Positions 42,147 to 50,057 of a stretch of DNA of 64,000 nt are shown here, one piece after another (positions within the stretch are counted from its first letter, which is position 1; the number at the start of each line of letters is the position of its first letter). This stretch comes from Azospirillum brasilense (GTDB lineage Bacteria; Pseudomonadota; Alphaproteobacteria; Azospirillales; Azospirillaceae), in contig NZ_VITH01000021.1 in assembly GCF_007827815.1 (NCBI RefSeq), forward strand, positions 19,866-83,865. The letters are read 5' to 3'. Under the pieces are notes generated by a model, which ran no database searches, had not been told where the DNA came from, and worked only from the letters and a program-made list of their open reading frames with translations. Both the position numbers and the translations under genes were made by a program.

Positions 42147-44355
42147 GAGGCCCGAAGCGCTTGCGCGGGGCGCCGCGGAAACCGGCCTTGGGCGGCGGCT
42201 CGCGCCGCTGCCCGGCGGACCGCGCCCCGCGCGTGGCGAGCAGGTCGGCCAGACGCCGGCTGATCTCGCCGCGGCGGCTGCGCACAGCCTCCCGTTCCGG
42301 GAACAGGGTCGGGAACTTGCGCGCCGCCCAGTAATAGAGGTCGCAGGCCCGCGACAGCCCCTCCAGCGCCGCCCCGTCCAGCCCGTCGAGCCGCGCCGGG
42401 ACGAAGCGCCCGAGGGGCGACGGCTCCCCGGTTTCCACCGCGCCGAGGATGGCGGCGAGGATGCGGGCCTCCGCCTCGTCCTCCAAATCGGCTGGGATCA
42501 GCAGCAGGTCGAGCTTGGCGGGCAGGGTCAGCCGCCGCTCGTCCAGCATCACCGCCAGCCGCCGCATTCCCGACAGGTCGCCCACCCGGTAGGGCGACCC
42601 CGCCGTGCGGGCGTCGGCAAAGCAGTCGAGCAGCAGGACCGTCTCCTCCGTCCCGATGTGATCGGCCAGACGGGCCAGCATGGCGCGGGTCGGCCGCACG
42701 GTCAGCGGGGCGTCGGCGCGCAGCCGCCCGTCCGCCTTCTCCAGCAGGCTGCGCAGGGCCTGCGGCGTGCCCCGCCCGACCACGCCGAACTCCCCCGACT
42801 CGAACTTGCCGAAGCGCCCGGCGCGGCCGGCGATCTGCTTGACCTCCGTCGCGCTCAGCGGGCGGACGCTGGTCCCGTCGAACTTCTCCAGCGCGGTGAA
42901 CAGCACCCGCCGGCAGGGCAGGTTCAGCCCCATGCCGATGGCGTCGGTCGCCACCACCACGTCGGCCTCGCCGGACAGGAATCGCGCCGCCTCGCGCCGC
43001 CGCACCTCCGGGGCCAGCGCGCCGTAGACCGCGGCGACCGACAGGCCCTTGGCGCGCAACGTGTCGCGCACCGTGTGGATCTCCCGCCGGGAGAAGGCGA
43101 TCAGCGCGTCGCCGGGCTCCACCTCCTCCCAGTTCAGGCGGCGGTCGATCAGGGTCAGCGGCACCTTGCGCTCCAGCTCGATCACCTCCAGCCGCTCGCC
43201 GAGATGGGCCGCCACCCGCTCGACCAGCGGGCGGGCCTCCGGGGCGCCCAGGATGTAGACGGTCTCCGCCGGGGCGCCCATCAGCGCCGCCGTCCAAGCC
43301 CAGCCGCGATCGGGATCGGCGAGCATCTGGATTTCGTCGATCACCGCCACCTCCACCGGGCGGTCAGGGTCCATCACCTCGATGGTCGAGGCGGTGTGGC
43401 GGGCGCCCGGCGTCGTGATCGCCTCCTCGCCGGTCAGCAGGGAGGCGGGGGTGCCCTCGGCGTTCAGCCGCTCCATCACCTCCAGCGCCAGCAGGCGCAG
43501 CGGCGCCAGATAGATGCCGTCCCAGGCGCCCTTCAGCGCCTCGATGGCGTGGTGGGTCTTGCCGGAGTTGGTCGGGCCGACCACCAGGACCAGCCGCCGC
43601 CCCAGCCCGCGGGCCACCGGGAACAGCTTCTCGAAGCGGGCGAGGTCGAAATGCCGGTCCACATAGGCGCGCCCGCGCGCCTCGGCCCGCTCGCGCCGCC
43701 ACACGGCGAACTCGCGGTCCCAGCGCTCCAGCAACTCGTCCACCCCGTGGCGGTTGCGGGCGGCGCGGGACAGCCGGTCGGCCAGCGACGCGAAGGTCCA
43801 GGCATCGTCAGCGCCGTCCGCCTCCCCGGCGTAGCGGTGCAGCCGGGCGGCGGTGCGCGACAGCGCGTCCTCCAGTGCTGTGGCCAGCGCCGGGTCGCCC
43901 TCCAGCCGGAGGGCGAGATCGTCGTCCGTAAGGTCGGCCAGTTCCATGGCGTCGAGCACGCGCGACACCTGGAGCCGCACCGGGGCGGGCAGGCCGGGCC
44001 AGGGCAGATCCTCGCTGCGCACCGCCCTGACCCGCGTGCGGTCATCCGCCGGGTGCAGGCTGGTCGACCAACCCTCCAGCGCGCGGCGCCCCTGGGCGAG
44101 CAGGGCGTTGCGCCGCCGCGCGCGGTCGAGCGTGCCGTGGATTTCCAGAAGCACCGCCTCGCGGCGCTCCGCCGGGACAAGCAGGTCGCGCTTGCCCTTG
44201 GGCAGCGGCAGGCCGAGCGGCACCAGACCCAGCCCCTCGCCATGGGCCACCCGCGCCACGCCAGCGGCGGCGGCGGTCACCACGTCGGGGTGGGCGCTGG
44301 CCAGCTCGTGCACCAGATGCGGGTCGGCCGACTCATCAAGAGAGGTCATGTCCAT
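42139..44355 (-). CDS. Suv3-like ATP-dependent RNA helicase
   Basis: A 738-residue superfamily-2 helicase resembling mitochondrial Suv3. Motif I is VVGPTNSGKTHHAIEALKGA, motif II VIDEIQMLADPDRGWAWTAA, and motifs V and VI VVATDAIGMGLNLPCRRVLF and QIAGRAGRFGKFESGEFG. A C-terminal Suv3-type helical region follows and ends in a basic tail (GAPRKRFGPRR). The first about 240 residues are an N-terminal extension. It probably acts in RNA turnover or processing. The start could also be the ATG two codons later at 44349. Confidence 0.88.
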   Translation of the reverse strand: MDMTSLDESADPHLVHELASAHPDVVTAAAAGVARVAHGEGLGLVPLGLPLPKGKRDLLVPAERREAVLLEIHGTLDRARRRNALLAQGRRALEGWSTSLHPADDRTRVRAVRSEDLPWPGLPAPVRLQVSRVLDAMELADLTDDDLALRLEGDPALATALEDALSRTAARLHRYAGEADGADDAWTFASLADRLSRAARNRHGVDELLERWDREFAVWRRERAEARGRAYVDRHFDLARFEKLFPVARGLGRRLVLVVGPTNSGKTHHAIEALKGAWDGIYLAPLRLLALEVMERLNAEGTPASLLTGEEAITTPGARHTASTIEVMDPDRPVEVAVIDEIQMLADPDRGWAWTAALMGAPAETVYILGAPEARPLVERVAAHLGERLEVIELERKVPLTLIDRRLNWEEVEPGDALIAFSRREIHTVRDTLRAKGLSVAAVYGALAPEVRRREAARFLSGEADVVVATDAIGMGLNLPCRRVLFTALEKFDGTSVRPLSATEVKQIAGRAGRFGKFESGEFGVVGRGTPQALRSLLEKADGRLRADAPLTVRPTRAMLARLADHIGTEETVLLLDCFADARTAGSPYRVGDLSGMRRLAVMLDERRLTLPAKLDLLLIPADLEDEAEARILAAILGAVETGEPSPLGRFVPARLDGLDGAALEGLSRACDLYYWAARKFPTLFPEREAVRSRRGEISRRLADLLATRGARSAGQRREPPPKAGFRGAPRKRFGPRR

Positions 44356-44468
44356 AGGGCGTGGTCTCTGGAGAACTTTTCACAAATTCGCACTGGCGGT
44401 CCGCGGCCATCCATGTCATGAGCCACGTCCCGCAGGGGCAGTCCCGGCCCCGAGGCAGGCATCAAGCC

Positions 44469-44918
44469 ATGACCAGACCGCTCCGCGCAAAGATTCTCCG
44501 ACCCGACCTCGATCCGGCCCATCGCAAGGGCGCCAGCGGGGAGAACCGCTGCCGCTGCTGCGGGCGGCCCGGCGGTGCCGTTGTGCGCTGCCTGCCGGAC
44601 GGGCGCTGGTACGACGCCGCCGACCAGACCTGGCGCGACGGGCGCGGGCGGCGGGCGGCTTGGCCCGATGTGGTGGAGTATGCCGAGACCCGTGATGTGC
44701 AGGTCGTCGTGCGTCCGGTCCGCCCTTCCGGCAACCCGGAGGCCCGCCCGAAGAATCTCTGCCGCCGCTGTCACATGCAGGAGGAGGCGCTGCGCAACGC
44801 CATCCGCTCCCGCATCCGGGCGCGGATGCGCCGCGCGTTGGGCGACCTGTTCCTCGGCGATTATTCGTCGCCCGGCATCCTGGAGCGCGCCATGGCGCTC
44901 TACCGACGCAAGCCCTGA
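44469..44918 (+). CDS. Hypothetical protein with two cysteine pairs
   Basis: A 149-residue basic protein. Cysteine groups ENRCRCCGRPGGAVVRC (residues about 26-42) and NLCRRCHMQ (residues about 98-106) look like a zinc-binding site. The C-terminal part is helical and Arg-rich (AIRSRIRARMRRALGDLF). It might bind nucleic acid, but no family is recognised. The ATG at 44469 was chosen because the sequence before it overlaps the helicase promoter region. Confidence 0.6.
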   Translation: MTRPLRAKILRPDLDPAHRKGASGENRCRCCGRPGGAVVRCLPDGRWYDAADQTWRDGRGRRAAWPDVVEYAETRDVQVVVRPVRPSGNPEARPKNLCRRCHMQEEALRNAIRSRIRARMRRALGDLFLGDYSSPGILERAMALYRRKP

Positions 44919-44931
44919 CCTCAAGGATTCG

Positions 44932-45075
44932 CTACACGGGCTCCTGGGGCTCGCCGGGCATCGGCGGAGCCTCCACCGGCTCGTCCGGCGGGGCGTCGGG
45001 CGGCAGCGGCATGGGGATCGGCACGTCGGGTTCCTGCCGGGGCGGCGGGTAGGGACTCATGACGGTTCGGCTCAT
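44932..45075 (-). CDS. Small proline-rich protein
   Basis: A 47-residue peptide starting MSRTVMSPYPPPRQEPDVPI and ending in more Pro/Glu-rich sequence (PPDEPVEAPPMPGEPQEPV). GGGAAC lies about six bases upstream of the ATG. It is probably disordered. Small acidic Pro-rich peptides of this kind recur in related genomes without a known function. Confidence 0.5.
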   Translation of the reverse strand: MSRTVMSPYPPPRQEPDVPIPMPLPPDAPPDEPVEAPPMPGEPQEPV

Positions 45076-45223
45076 ATCGGTTCCCGGTGATGGACGCTGT
45101 CCTTGGGGAAACACCGCACCCGAGCAATCGCTCCCTTGCGTCCGCCACCCGCGCGGCGCATGACCAAAATCAAAGCGGCGGCCCCGGGCATCGCGGACAA
45201 TGCCCGCGAAAGGATCGCCCCCC

Positions 45224-45724
45224 ATGCCCAGAAGCTTCATTCTCTCCCCGCTCGCCAAAACCCAGGCCGATCAGGCGCTGCCCGTCGTCCAGACCCTGCA
45301 CCGTGACATGACCCTGGACGAGTGGCGGCAGGTCGCCTCCCTCTTCCTGCAGGACGGCGGCGACGGCGGGGTGATGGCCTGCGAGATGAGCGACGGCCAC
45401 ATCCGCGGCCTGTTCTGCTACCGCGTCAGCGCCGAGGGGATGATCCGCGTGCTGACGGTGCCGATCTTCATCGCGGTGGGGCTGTTCGATGCGGCGGTGA
45501 CCTCGGCGGCGCAGGCCGACGGCATCGACCTGCTGGCGCGCAAGCTGGGCTGTTCGACGGTGGTGGTGGACGAGCGCGGCTGCGTCGTCGCGGCGACCGC
45601 GCCGAAGCTCGACGCCGCGGGCCTGTTCGGCCGGCTGGGCTACCGCCGGGTGGGGCAGGCCTTCGTGAAGGACGTGGCGGCGGGGTTCGGCGCCGAGGGC
45701 TATCCGGTGGCGGGCCGGGCCTGA
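45224..45724 (+). CDS. Hypothetical protein, possible acetyltransferase-like fold
   Basis: A 166-residue protein. The layout (LVVQ-type N-terminus, MACEMSDGHIRGLFCYRV, VTVP-like strand MIRVLTVPIFIAVGLFDAAV, C-terminal GLFGRLGYRRVGQAFVKDV) recalls GNAT proteins, with the last segment like the GFxxxG end of that fold, but the acetyl-CoA loop is not convincing. AAAGGA lies 10 bases upstream of the ATG. The stop codon lies within a 15-bp tandem repeat. Confidence 0.6.
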   Translation: MPRSFILSPLAKTQADQALPVVQTLHRDMTLDEWRQVASLFLQDGGDGGVMACEMSDGHIRGLFCYRVSAEGMIRVLTVPIFIAVGLFDAAVTSAAQADGIDLLARKLGCSTVVVDERGCVVAATAPKLDAAGLFGRLGYRRVGQAFVKDVAAGFGAEGYPVAGRA

Positions 45725-45775
45725 AGGAATGGGGCCTGAAGGAATGGGGCTTGAAGGAACTGGGACTGAAGGAAC
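45717..45775 (+). repeat. 15-bp tandem repeat creating four in-frame stop codons
   Basis: Four units related to GGGGCCTGAAGGAAT. The gene stop TGA (45722) is in unit one; because the unit is 15 bp, three more TGA codons (45737, 45752, 45767) follow in the same frame. The array ends 10 bases before the stop of the converging fnr gene. Confidence 0.92.
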
Positions 45776-45785
45776 GATCCGGGAA

Positions 45786-46550
45786 TCAGGCGGCGGCTTC
45801 GAGGGCCGCCGGATTCTCGATGCGGATGCGGTCGTTGGTCAGGCGGGTGATCGCTCCGGCGCTCTCCAGCTTGCGCAGCACGCGCGACAGCGTCTCGGGA
45901 CGCAGGCCGAGATAGGCGCCGATGTCCACCTTCGGCATGGGAAGGAAGGCGCTGGGCGTGCCGTCGGCCAGGGGCCGCGACCGCCGCGACAAAGCGAGGA
46001 GGAAGCTGGACACCCGCTCCACCGCCGTCTTGCAGCCGAGCAGAAGGATCTGGTCCTGCGCCGCCGACAGCTCGACCGAGGTCATGGCGAGCAGCCGCCC
46101 CTGGACCGCCGGGTGCCGCTCCATCAGGCGGCGCAGGGCCGTCCGCGACATGCGGCAGACCGTGGAGGCGGTCACCGTCTCCGCGGTGTAGGCGTAGACG
46201 CTGCCGACGGCCAGCCCGATCACGTCGCCGGCGGTGGCGAAGCCGGTGATCTGCTGACGGCCGTCCGGCAAGGTCTTGTAGAGCTTCAGCATGCCCGACA
46301 TGACGGTGAAGACGGCCAAGGCCTCCTCGCCCTCCATCACCACCGGCGTCGCCGACAGCAGGTCCAGCGGACGCGACGTCGTCGACAGGTCCGGCAGGTC
46401 CCCGGCGGTCAGGGCGCCGCACAGCCCCTTGCTCCGCGCCGAGCAGCCGGCGCAGCGGCCGGTCACCGTCTCCGCCGCACGCGGCTGCGGGGCGGTCATC
46501 GGCGGCGGGGCAACAGCGGCGTCGGCGATGGTGGCGACTGAGAAGGTCAT
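45786..46550 (-). CDS. fnrN: FNR/FnrN-type oxygen-sensing regulator
   Basis: A 254-residue Crp/Fnr protein. Cluster cysteines C33, C36 and C44 (GRCAGCSARSKGLCGAL, CxxCx7C) plus C132 (TVCRMSR) would hold an oxygen-labile [4Fe-4S] cluster. The cyclic-nucleotide-like domain spans residues about 65-160. The C-terminal helix-turn-helix has GLRPETLSRVLRKLE with the E..SR residues that read TTGAT half-sites. The ATG at 46550 has GAGGTG seven bases upstream. It should control microaerobic respiration genes and, by the upstream box, itself. Confidence 0.9.
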   Translation of the reverse strand: MTFSVATIADAAVAPPPMTAPQPRAAETVTGRCAGCSARSKGLCGALTAGDLPDLSTTSRPLDLLSATPVVMEGEEALAVFTVMSGMLKLYKTLPDGRQQITGFATAGDVIGLAVGSVYAYTAETVTASTVCRMSRTALRRLMERHPAVQGRLLAMTSVELSAAQDQILLLGCKTAVERVSSFLLALSRRSRPLADGTPSAFLPMPKVDIGAYLGLRPETLSRVLRKLESAGAITRLTNDRIRIENPAALEAAA

Positions 46551-46683
46551 GACATGCACCTCTGGTCTGTCTCGCTTCGGCGCCGGCAAGGGCGCGCTCG
46601 ATTCGGACGATCGGCTCCGACCAAAGCATCAGACTAAGGTCTCGGAACCGAGCCAAAGGTATGAATTCCGACCAGGACCCGCC

Positions 46684-46697
46684 CTGATCTGGATCAA
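46684..46697. promoter_or_regulatory. FNR/FixK box upstream of fnrN
   Basis: CTGATCTGGATCAA matches the TTGAT-N4-ATCAA consensus with one mismatch. It lies 134 bases upstream of the fnrN start, which suggests autoregulation. It is the only good match I found by eye in the non-coding parts of the window. Confidence 0.65.
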
Positions 46698-46815
46698 CCG
46701 GACACCGCATCGCTCCGGCAACGCGGCAACCGGACAGCGCAACGGCCCGGAGTGTGGTCCGGGCCGTAAGGGAGAATTTGAGGGAGAATTCGTCGGGGTC
46801 TTGGCTCGCCGCGGC

Positions 46816-47157
46816 TCAGAAGGTCCGGCCGGGCCGGCCGCGCGGCGGGAAGCGGCTGGAGGTGGCGCGCATGGTGCCGTCCGGCATCGTCATGTCGCCG
46901 GATTCCGCGTCCTCCTCATCGCCGCGCGGGCGGCGGGAATCCCGGTCGGTGACCCGGGCCGCCTCGGCGCGGGAGATCGAGGATTCCAGCTCGCGGATGC
47001 GCGCCTGCAGGCTGCCGACGACCGCAGCGCCCGCCTGACGGGACTTGAACTGTTCGAGATCCTGCTTCAGGCGGAGCAACTGACTCTTCTGCTCCGGGAG
47101 GCTCGGCCCGTCCCGGCGCTTGGTCACGCGATAGACTTTTTCGTCGAATCGGTTCAC
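46816..47157 (-). CDS. Hypothetical coiled-coil protein
   Basis: A 113-residue protein starting from a GTG with AGGAG eight bases upstream. Residues about 20-65 form a coiled coil (QKSQLLRLKQDLEQFKSRQA, LQARIRELESSISRAEAA); the C-terminus is charged and disordered. No family is recognised. The open frame extends upstream without a start that has a comparable ribosome site. Confidence 0.6.
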   Translation of the reverse strand: MNRFDEKVYRVTKRRDGPSLPEQKSQLLRLKQDLEQFKSRQAGAAVVGSLQARIRELESSISRAEAARVTDRDSRRPRGDEEDAESGDMTMPDGTMRATSSRFPPRGRPGRTF

Positions 47158-47291
47158 TGCGTTTCTCCTGTCTGCTCTTAAGCAGATTGGGTCGACACGC
47201 CGCTGCACCATCTCTCGAATGGGATAGGCCGTTCATTTCCACCGCTGGTGGCAGCGTGAGCGCTGTGTTGTCCGGTGGTTCTTCGCGGCGA

Positions 47292-47777
47292 TCAAGGCAT
47301 CCGTTCGTTGACGCTCCGCTCCGCGGCGACCGCGGCGGCCAGTGCGTCCCGGTATCGGCGCAGCCGCGCGTAGACCGGCCAGGCCATGCCGACCAGCGGG
47401 TCGCACCAGTGGACCAGCACCATCAGCCCCATCCCGGCGAAGCCACCGATCAGTGTGCCGGTGAGCAGGCCGGGCAGGGCGCCCAGGATCCAGGGATCGG
47501 ACAACCGCCCGGCGTCGTAGGCCTGCACCGCCGCCATGCCCACCGTGGCCGCCACGGCCAGCGCGGCGCCGACGCGGCCCGGCGCGTACCAGATCCGCAA
47601 ATCCTCCCGCGTCAGCCCGTAATCCTCGGGGACCGGGCGCGCCGCGGCCTCCACGACGCCGTCCGGGCGCGCGTCACCAACGCGGGGCGCGGTGGTGGCT
47701 TCGACGGGAGCCCCGCCGCCCTCGATCACCCGCCAGCGCCGCCGCGGGTCGCCGCCATCATCTTCCAGCCGTTCCAT
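47292..47777 (-). CDS. Hypothetical membrane protein
   Basis: A 161-residue protein with a disordered N-terminal 55 residues, a short conserved-looking YGLTREDLRIWYAPG segment, and two to three hydrophobic helices (VGAALAVAATVGMAAVQAYD, LGALPGLLTGTLIGGFAGMG). The C-terminal tail is helical and charged. The function is unknown. Confidence 0.6.
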   Translation of the reverse strand: MERLEDDGGDPRRRWRVIEGGGAPVEATTAPRVGDARPDGVVEAAARPVPEDYGLTREDLRIWYAPGRVGAALAVAATVGMAAVQAYDAGRLSDPWILGALPGLLTGTLIGGFAGMGLMVLVHWCDPLVGMAWPVYARLRRYRDALAAAVAAERSVNERMP

Positions 47778-47845
47778 GGCGCGATAGTGCGCGGATGGAC
47801 GGGTTTCGGCAACGGCGCTGTTGCCCGACGCCGACCGCCGGGAGT

Positions 47846-48058
47846 TCAGCCCGGGCGGCCCGCCGCCGCGCTCGCTCCGGCGGGGGGCGGCGGGAAGCCG
47901 CCGTCGGCGGGCAGCGCCTCGCAGTCCGCCTCCAGGGCGTATTTCACGATGGTGCCGTCGACCAACCGCAGGTCGTAGGATGGATGCCCACCCAGGGTCC
48001 GGGCGATCACCATGGCGTCCCGTCCACGATGACGGACCTTCGTGCCCAACCGCAGCAT
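47846..48058 (-). CDS. Hypothetical small protein
   Basis: A 70-residue protein that starts MLRLGTKVRHRGRDAMVIAR and continues with YDLRLVDGTIVKYALEADCE, a pattern like a small SH3-type or KOW-like barrel. A very good Shine-Dalgarno (GGGAGGTGG) lies seven bases before the ATG, which is why I call it real. The C-terminal 20 residues are Pro/Ala/Gly-rich. No family is known to me. Confidence 0.6.
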   Translation of the reverse strand: MLRLGTKVRHRGRDAMVIARTLGGHPSYDLRLVDGTIVKYALEADCEALPADGGFPPPPAGASAAAGRPG

Positions 48059-48266
48059 GGTTCCACCTCCCGCATCCCGTGTTTCGTTAACGAAACCTTA
48101 CGCCCGAGCACCGCCGGCGGACGAGCAACAAAAAGAGGCGCAAAAAAGGAGCAGGGGGATGGGGCGGCGGGCCTTGCTTTGGGCATTGCCGGGATGGTCT
48201 TTGCGGTCCATCATCCGCGGGTCGCACAAATCAAGAAGCCGAACCGTACAGAGGAAACGCACGGGT

Positions 48267-48782
48267 ATGGATGCACAGGATCTGCGCGCGCGCCAGGCGC
48301 CGCTGAAGGAGAAGTACAAGGACGCCCCGGAGTCCGCGGTGGTCACGCTGAAGGCGCGCGGGACGCTGGACGATTCCGGCATCGCCTGCAAAGTGGACAC
48401 GGGCCGCGCGCTGGTCGAGGCCGGTCTGCACCCGGCGACCGGCGGACCGGGCACCCAGGCCTGCTCCGGCGACATGCTGCTGGAGGCGCTGGTGGCCTGC
48501 GCCGGCGTGACGCTGAAGGCGGTCGCCACGGCGCTGGAGTTCAACCTGCGCGGGGGAGCGGTCTCGGCGGAAGGCGACCTGGATTTCCGCGGCACGCTGG
48601 GCGTGGCGAAGGACGCGCCGGTCGGCTTCCGCTCCATCCGCCTGCGCTTCGAGCTGGACACCGACGAGCCGCCGGAGCGCATCGCCACCCTGACCAAGCT
48701 GACCGAGCGCTACTGCGTCGTCTACCAGACGCTGGCCAACCCGCTGCCGATGGCGCTGACCATCGAGACGGGGCAGGGGTGA
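48267..48782 (+). CDS. OsmC family protein
   Basis: A 171-residue OsmC/Ohr-fold protein. The conserved region TQACSGDMLLEALVACAGVT carries the cysteines expected for peroxide chemistry or thiol binding, and the C-terminal part (ERYCVVYQTLANPLPMALTI) fits the family strand-helix end. It may detoxify organic peroxides. The ATG at 48267 has GAGGAA 11 bases upstream. It converges on cobT. Confidence 0.85.
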   Translation: MDAQDLRARQAPLKEKYKDAPESAVVTLKARGTLDDSGIACKVDTGRALVEAGLHPATGGPGTQACSGDMLLEALVACAGVTLKAVATALEFNLRGGAVSAEGDLDFRGTLGVAKDAPVGFRSIRLRFELDTDEPPERIATLTKLTERYCVVYQTLANPLPMALTIETGQG

Positions 48783-48802
48783 CGGGAGCGCCGGGCGGGT
48801 TC

Positions 48803-48818
48803 GGGGCGGGAACGCCCC
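48803..48818. terminator. Hairpin between osmC-like gene and cobT
   Basis: GGGGCG and CGCCCC arms with a GGAA loop lie between two convergent stop codons. No T-tract is present; the assignment is positional. Confidence 0.35.
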
Positions 48819-48862
48819 GCCCCCTCACGCCCCGTCCCCTTATGTCCTGTCCCCTTATGCCC
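48818..48862 (-). repeat. 15-bp tandem repeat creating three in-frame stops after cobT
   Basis: On the minus strand three units related to GGGCATAAGGGGACA follow each other. The cobT stop TAA (48857-48855) is in the first; TAA (48842-48840) and TGA (48827-48825) follow at exact 15-base steps in the same frame. Confidence 0.9.
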
Positions 48863-49883
48863 GGCGGGTGCTGACGCCCGCGTCGGCGAAGGTCGCCATG
48901 CCGGCGTGGCAGGCGCAGGCCGACTTCACGATGTTGATGGCCAGAGCGGCCCCCGAGCCCTCGCCCAGGCGCATCCCCAGATCGAGCAGCGGCTCCTTGG
49001 CGATGGCCGCCAGCAGATGGTCGTGGCCCGGCTCCACCGAGCGGTGGGCGACCATGCAATGGTCGAGCGCCCGGCGGTCGGCCTTGAACAGCACCGCCGC
49101 CGCCGCCGTGCAGGCGTAGCCGTCGAGCAGCACCGGCACCCGCGCCATGCGGGCCGCCAGGATGGCGCCGGCGATGGCCGCCAGCTCATAGCCGCCGAAG
49201 CAGCGCAGCGCCTCGAACGGGTCATCCTTGGCCTGCGGGTTGGCGGCCAGACCGGCCTCGACGGCGGCGACCTTGCGTGCCAGCCCCTCGTCGTCCACCC
49301 CGGTGCCGCGGCCCGTCCAGTCCTTGGCCTCGCCGCCGAACAGCGCGTGGCAGAGCGCCGCGGCGGCGGTGGAGTTGCCGATGCCCATCTCGCCGAGCGC
49401 CAGAAGCTGGACGCCGCTTTCCACGGCCATCATGCCGTAGGCCATCGCCTGGCAGCAGTCCTGCTCGCCCATCGCCGGGCCTTCGGTGAAGTCGGCGGTG
49501 GGGGTGTCGAGGTCCAGCTCGTAGACGCGCAGGTCGGCGTCGGCCACCTCGCAGAGCTGGTTCACGGCGCCGCCGCCGTTCTGGAAGTTCTGGACCATCT
49601 GGGCGGTCACCGCCGCCGGGTAGGCGGACACGCCGCGGGCGGCGACCCCGTGGTTGCCGGCGAAGACGGCGACGCGCGGCCGGCGCACCTCCGCCGGGTG
49701 CTGGCCCTGCCACGTCGCCATCCACTGGGCGATCTCCTCCAGCCGGCCGAGCGCGCCCGCCGGCTTGGTGAGCTGCCGTTCGCGCTGGAGGGCGGCCGTG
49801 CCGGCGTCGAGGTCCGGCCCCGGCAGGTTGCGCACCAGCGCGCGGATTTCCTCGAAGGTGATGGCGGGCTGCGGGTTGCTCAT
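48855..49883 (-). CDS. cobT: Nicotinate-nucleotide:dimethylbenzimidazole phosphoribosyltransferase
   Basis: A 342-residue CobT that activates dimethylbenzimidazole to alpha-ribazole phosphate for the lower ligand of cobalamin. Landmarks are LTKPAGALGRLEEIAQWMAT, VFAGNHGVAARGVSAYPAAV, LLALGEMGIGNSTAAAAL and the catalytic Glu region LDLGMRLGEGSGAALAINIV. The ATG at 49883 is where family similarity begins; the long upstream extension runs antisense to cobS. It diverges from cobS and cobC, which act in the same step of the pathway. Confidence 0.94.
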   Translation of the reverse strand: MSNPQPAITFEEIRALVRNLPGPDLDAGTAALQRERQLTKPAGALGRLEEIAQWMATWQGQHPAEVRRPRVAVFAGNHGVAARGVSAYPAAVTAQMVQNFQNGGGAVNQLCEVADADLRVYELDLDTPTADFTEGPAMGEQDCCQAMAYGMMAVESGVQLLALGEMGIGNSTAAAALCHALFGGEAKDWTGRGTGVDDEGLARKVAAVEAGLAANPQAKDDPFEALRCFGGYELAAIAGAILAARMARVPVLLDGYACTAAAAVLFKADRRALDHCMVAHRSVEPGHDHLLAAIAKEPLLDLGMRLGEGSGAALAINIVKSACACHAGMATFADAGVSTRRA

Positions 49884-50057
49884 GGCGAAGGGTCCTGGCG
49901 CTGACGGCAGAGGATGCGATCGGGGATCGATGAAAAAAGCGGCGCGACCTTGGACCATTCCCGACCCGCTGTCAAAGCGCCTCTCGTCCACCCTGTCACC
50001 CGTTGCCGGTCTGTTATCCGTTGCGGCGGGCCCGGGCTTGCCGTACTCCGAAGCGCC

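Noticed and set aside
36658..44421. A plus-strand open frame of about 2,590 codons
   Set aside because: It runs antisense to moaB, the transglycosylase, the glycosylase and the helicase, out of frame across ETF-QO, and through intergenic DNA and a palindrome. High GC removes stop codons; there is no domain and no plausible start.
49884..50057. Cobalamin riboswitch between cobT and cobS
   Set aside because: The divergent gap is only 174 bases, and I could not find the conserved B12-box or the typical folded core.
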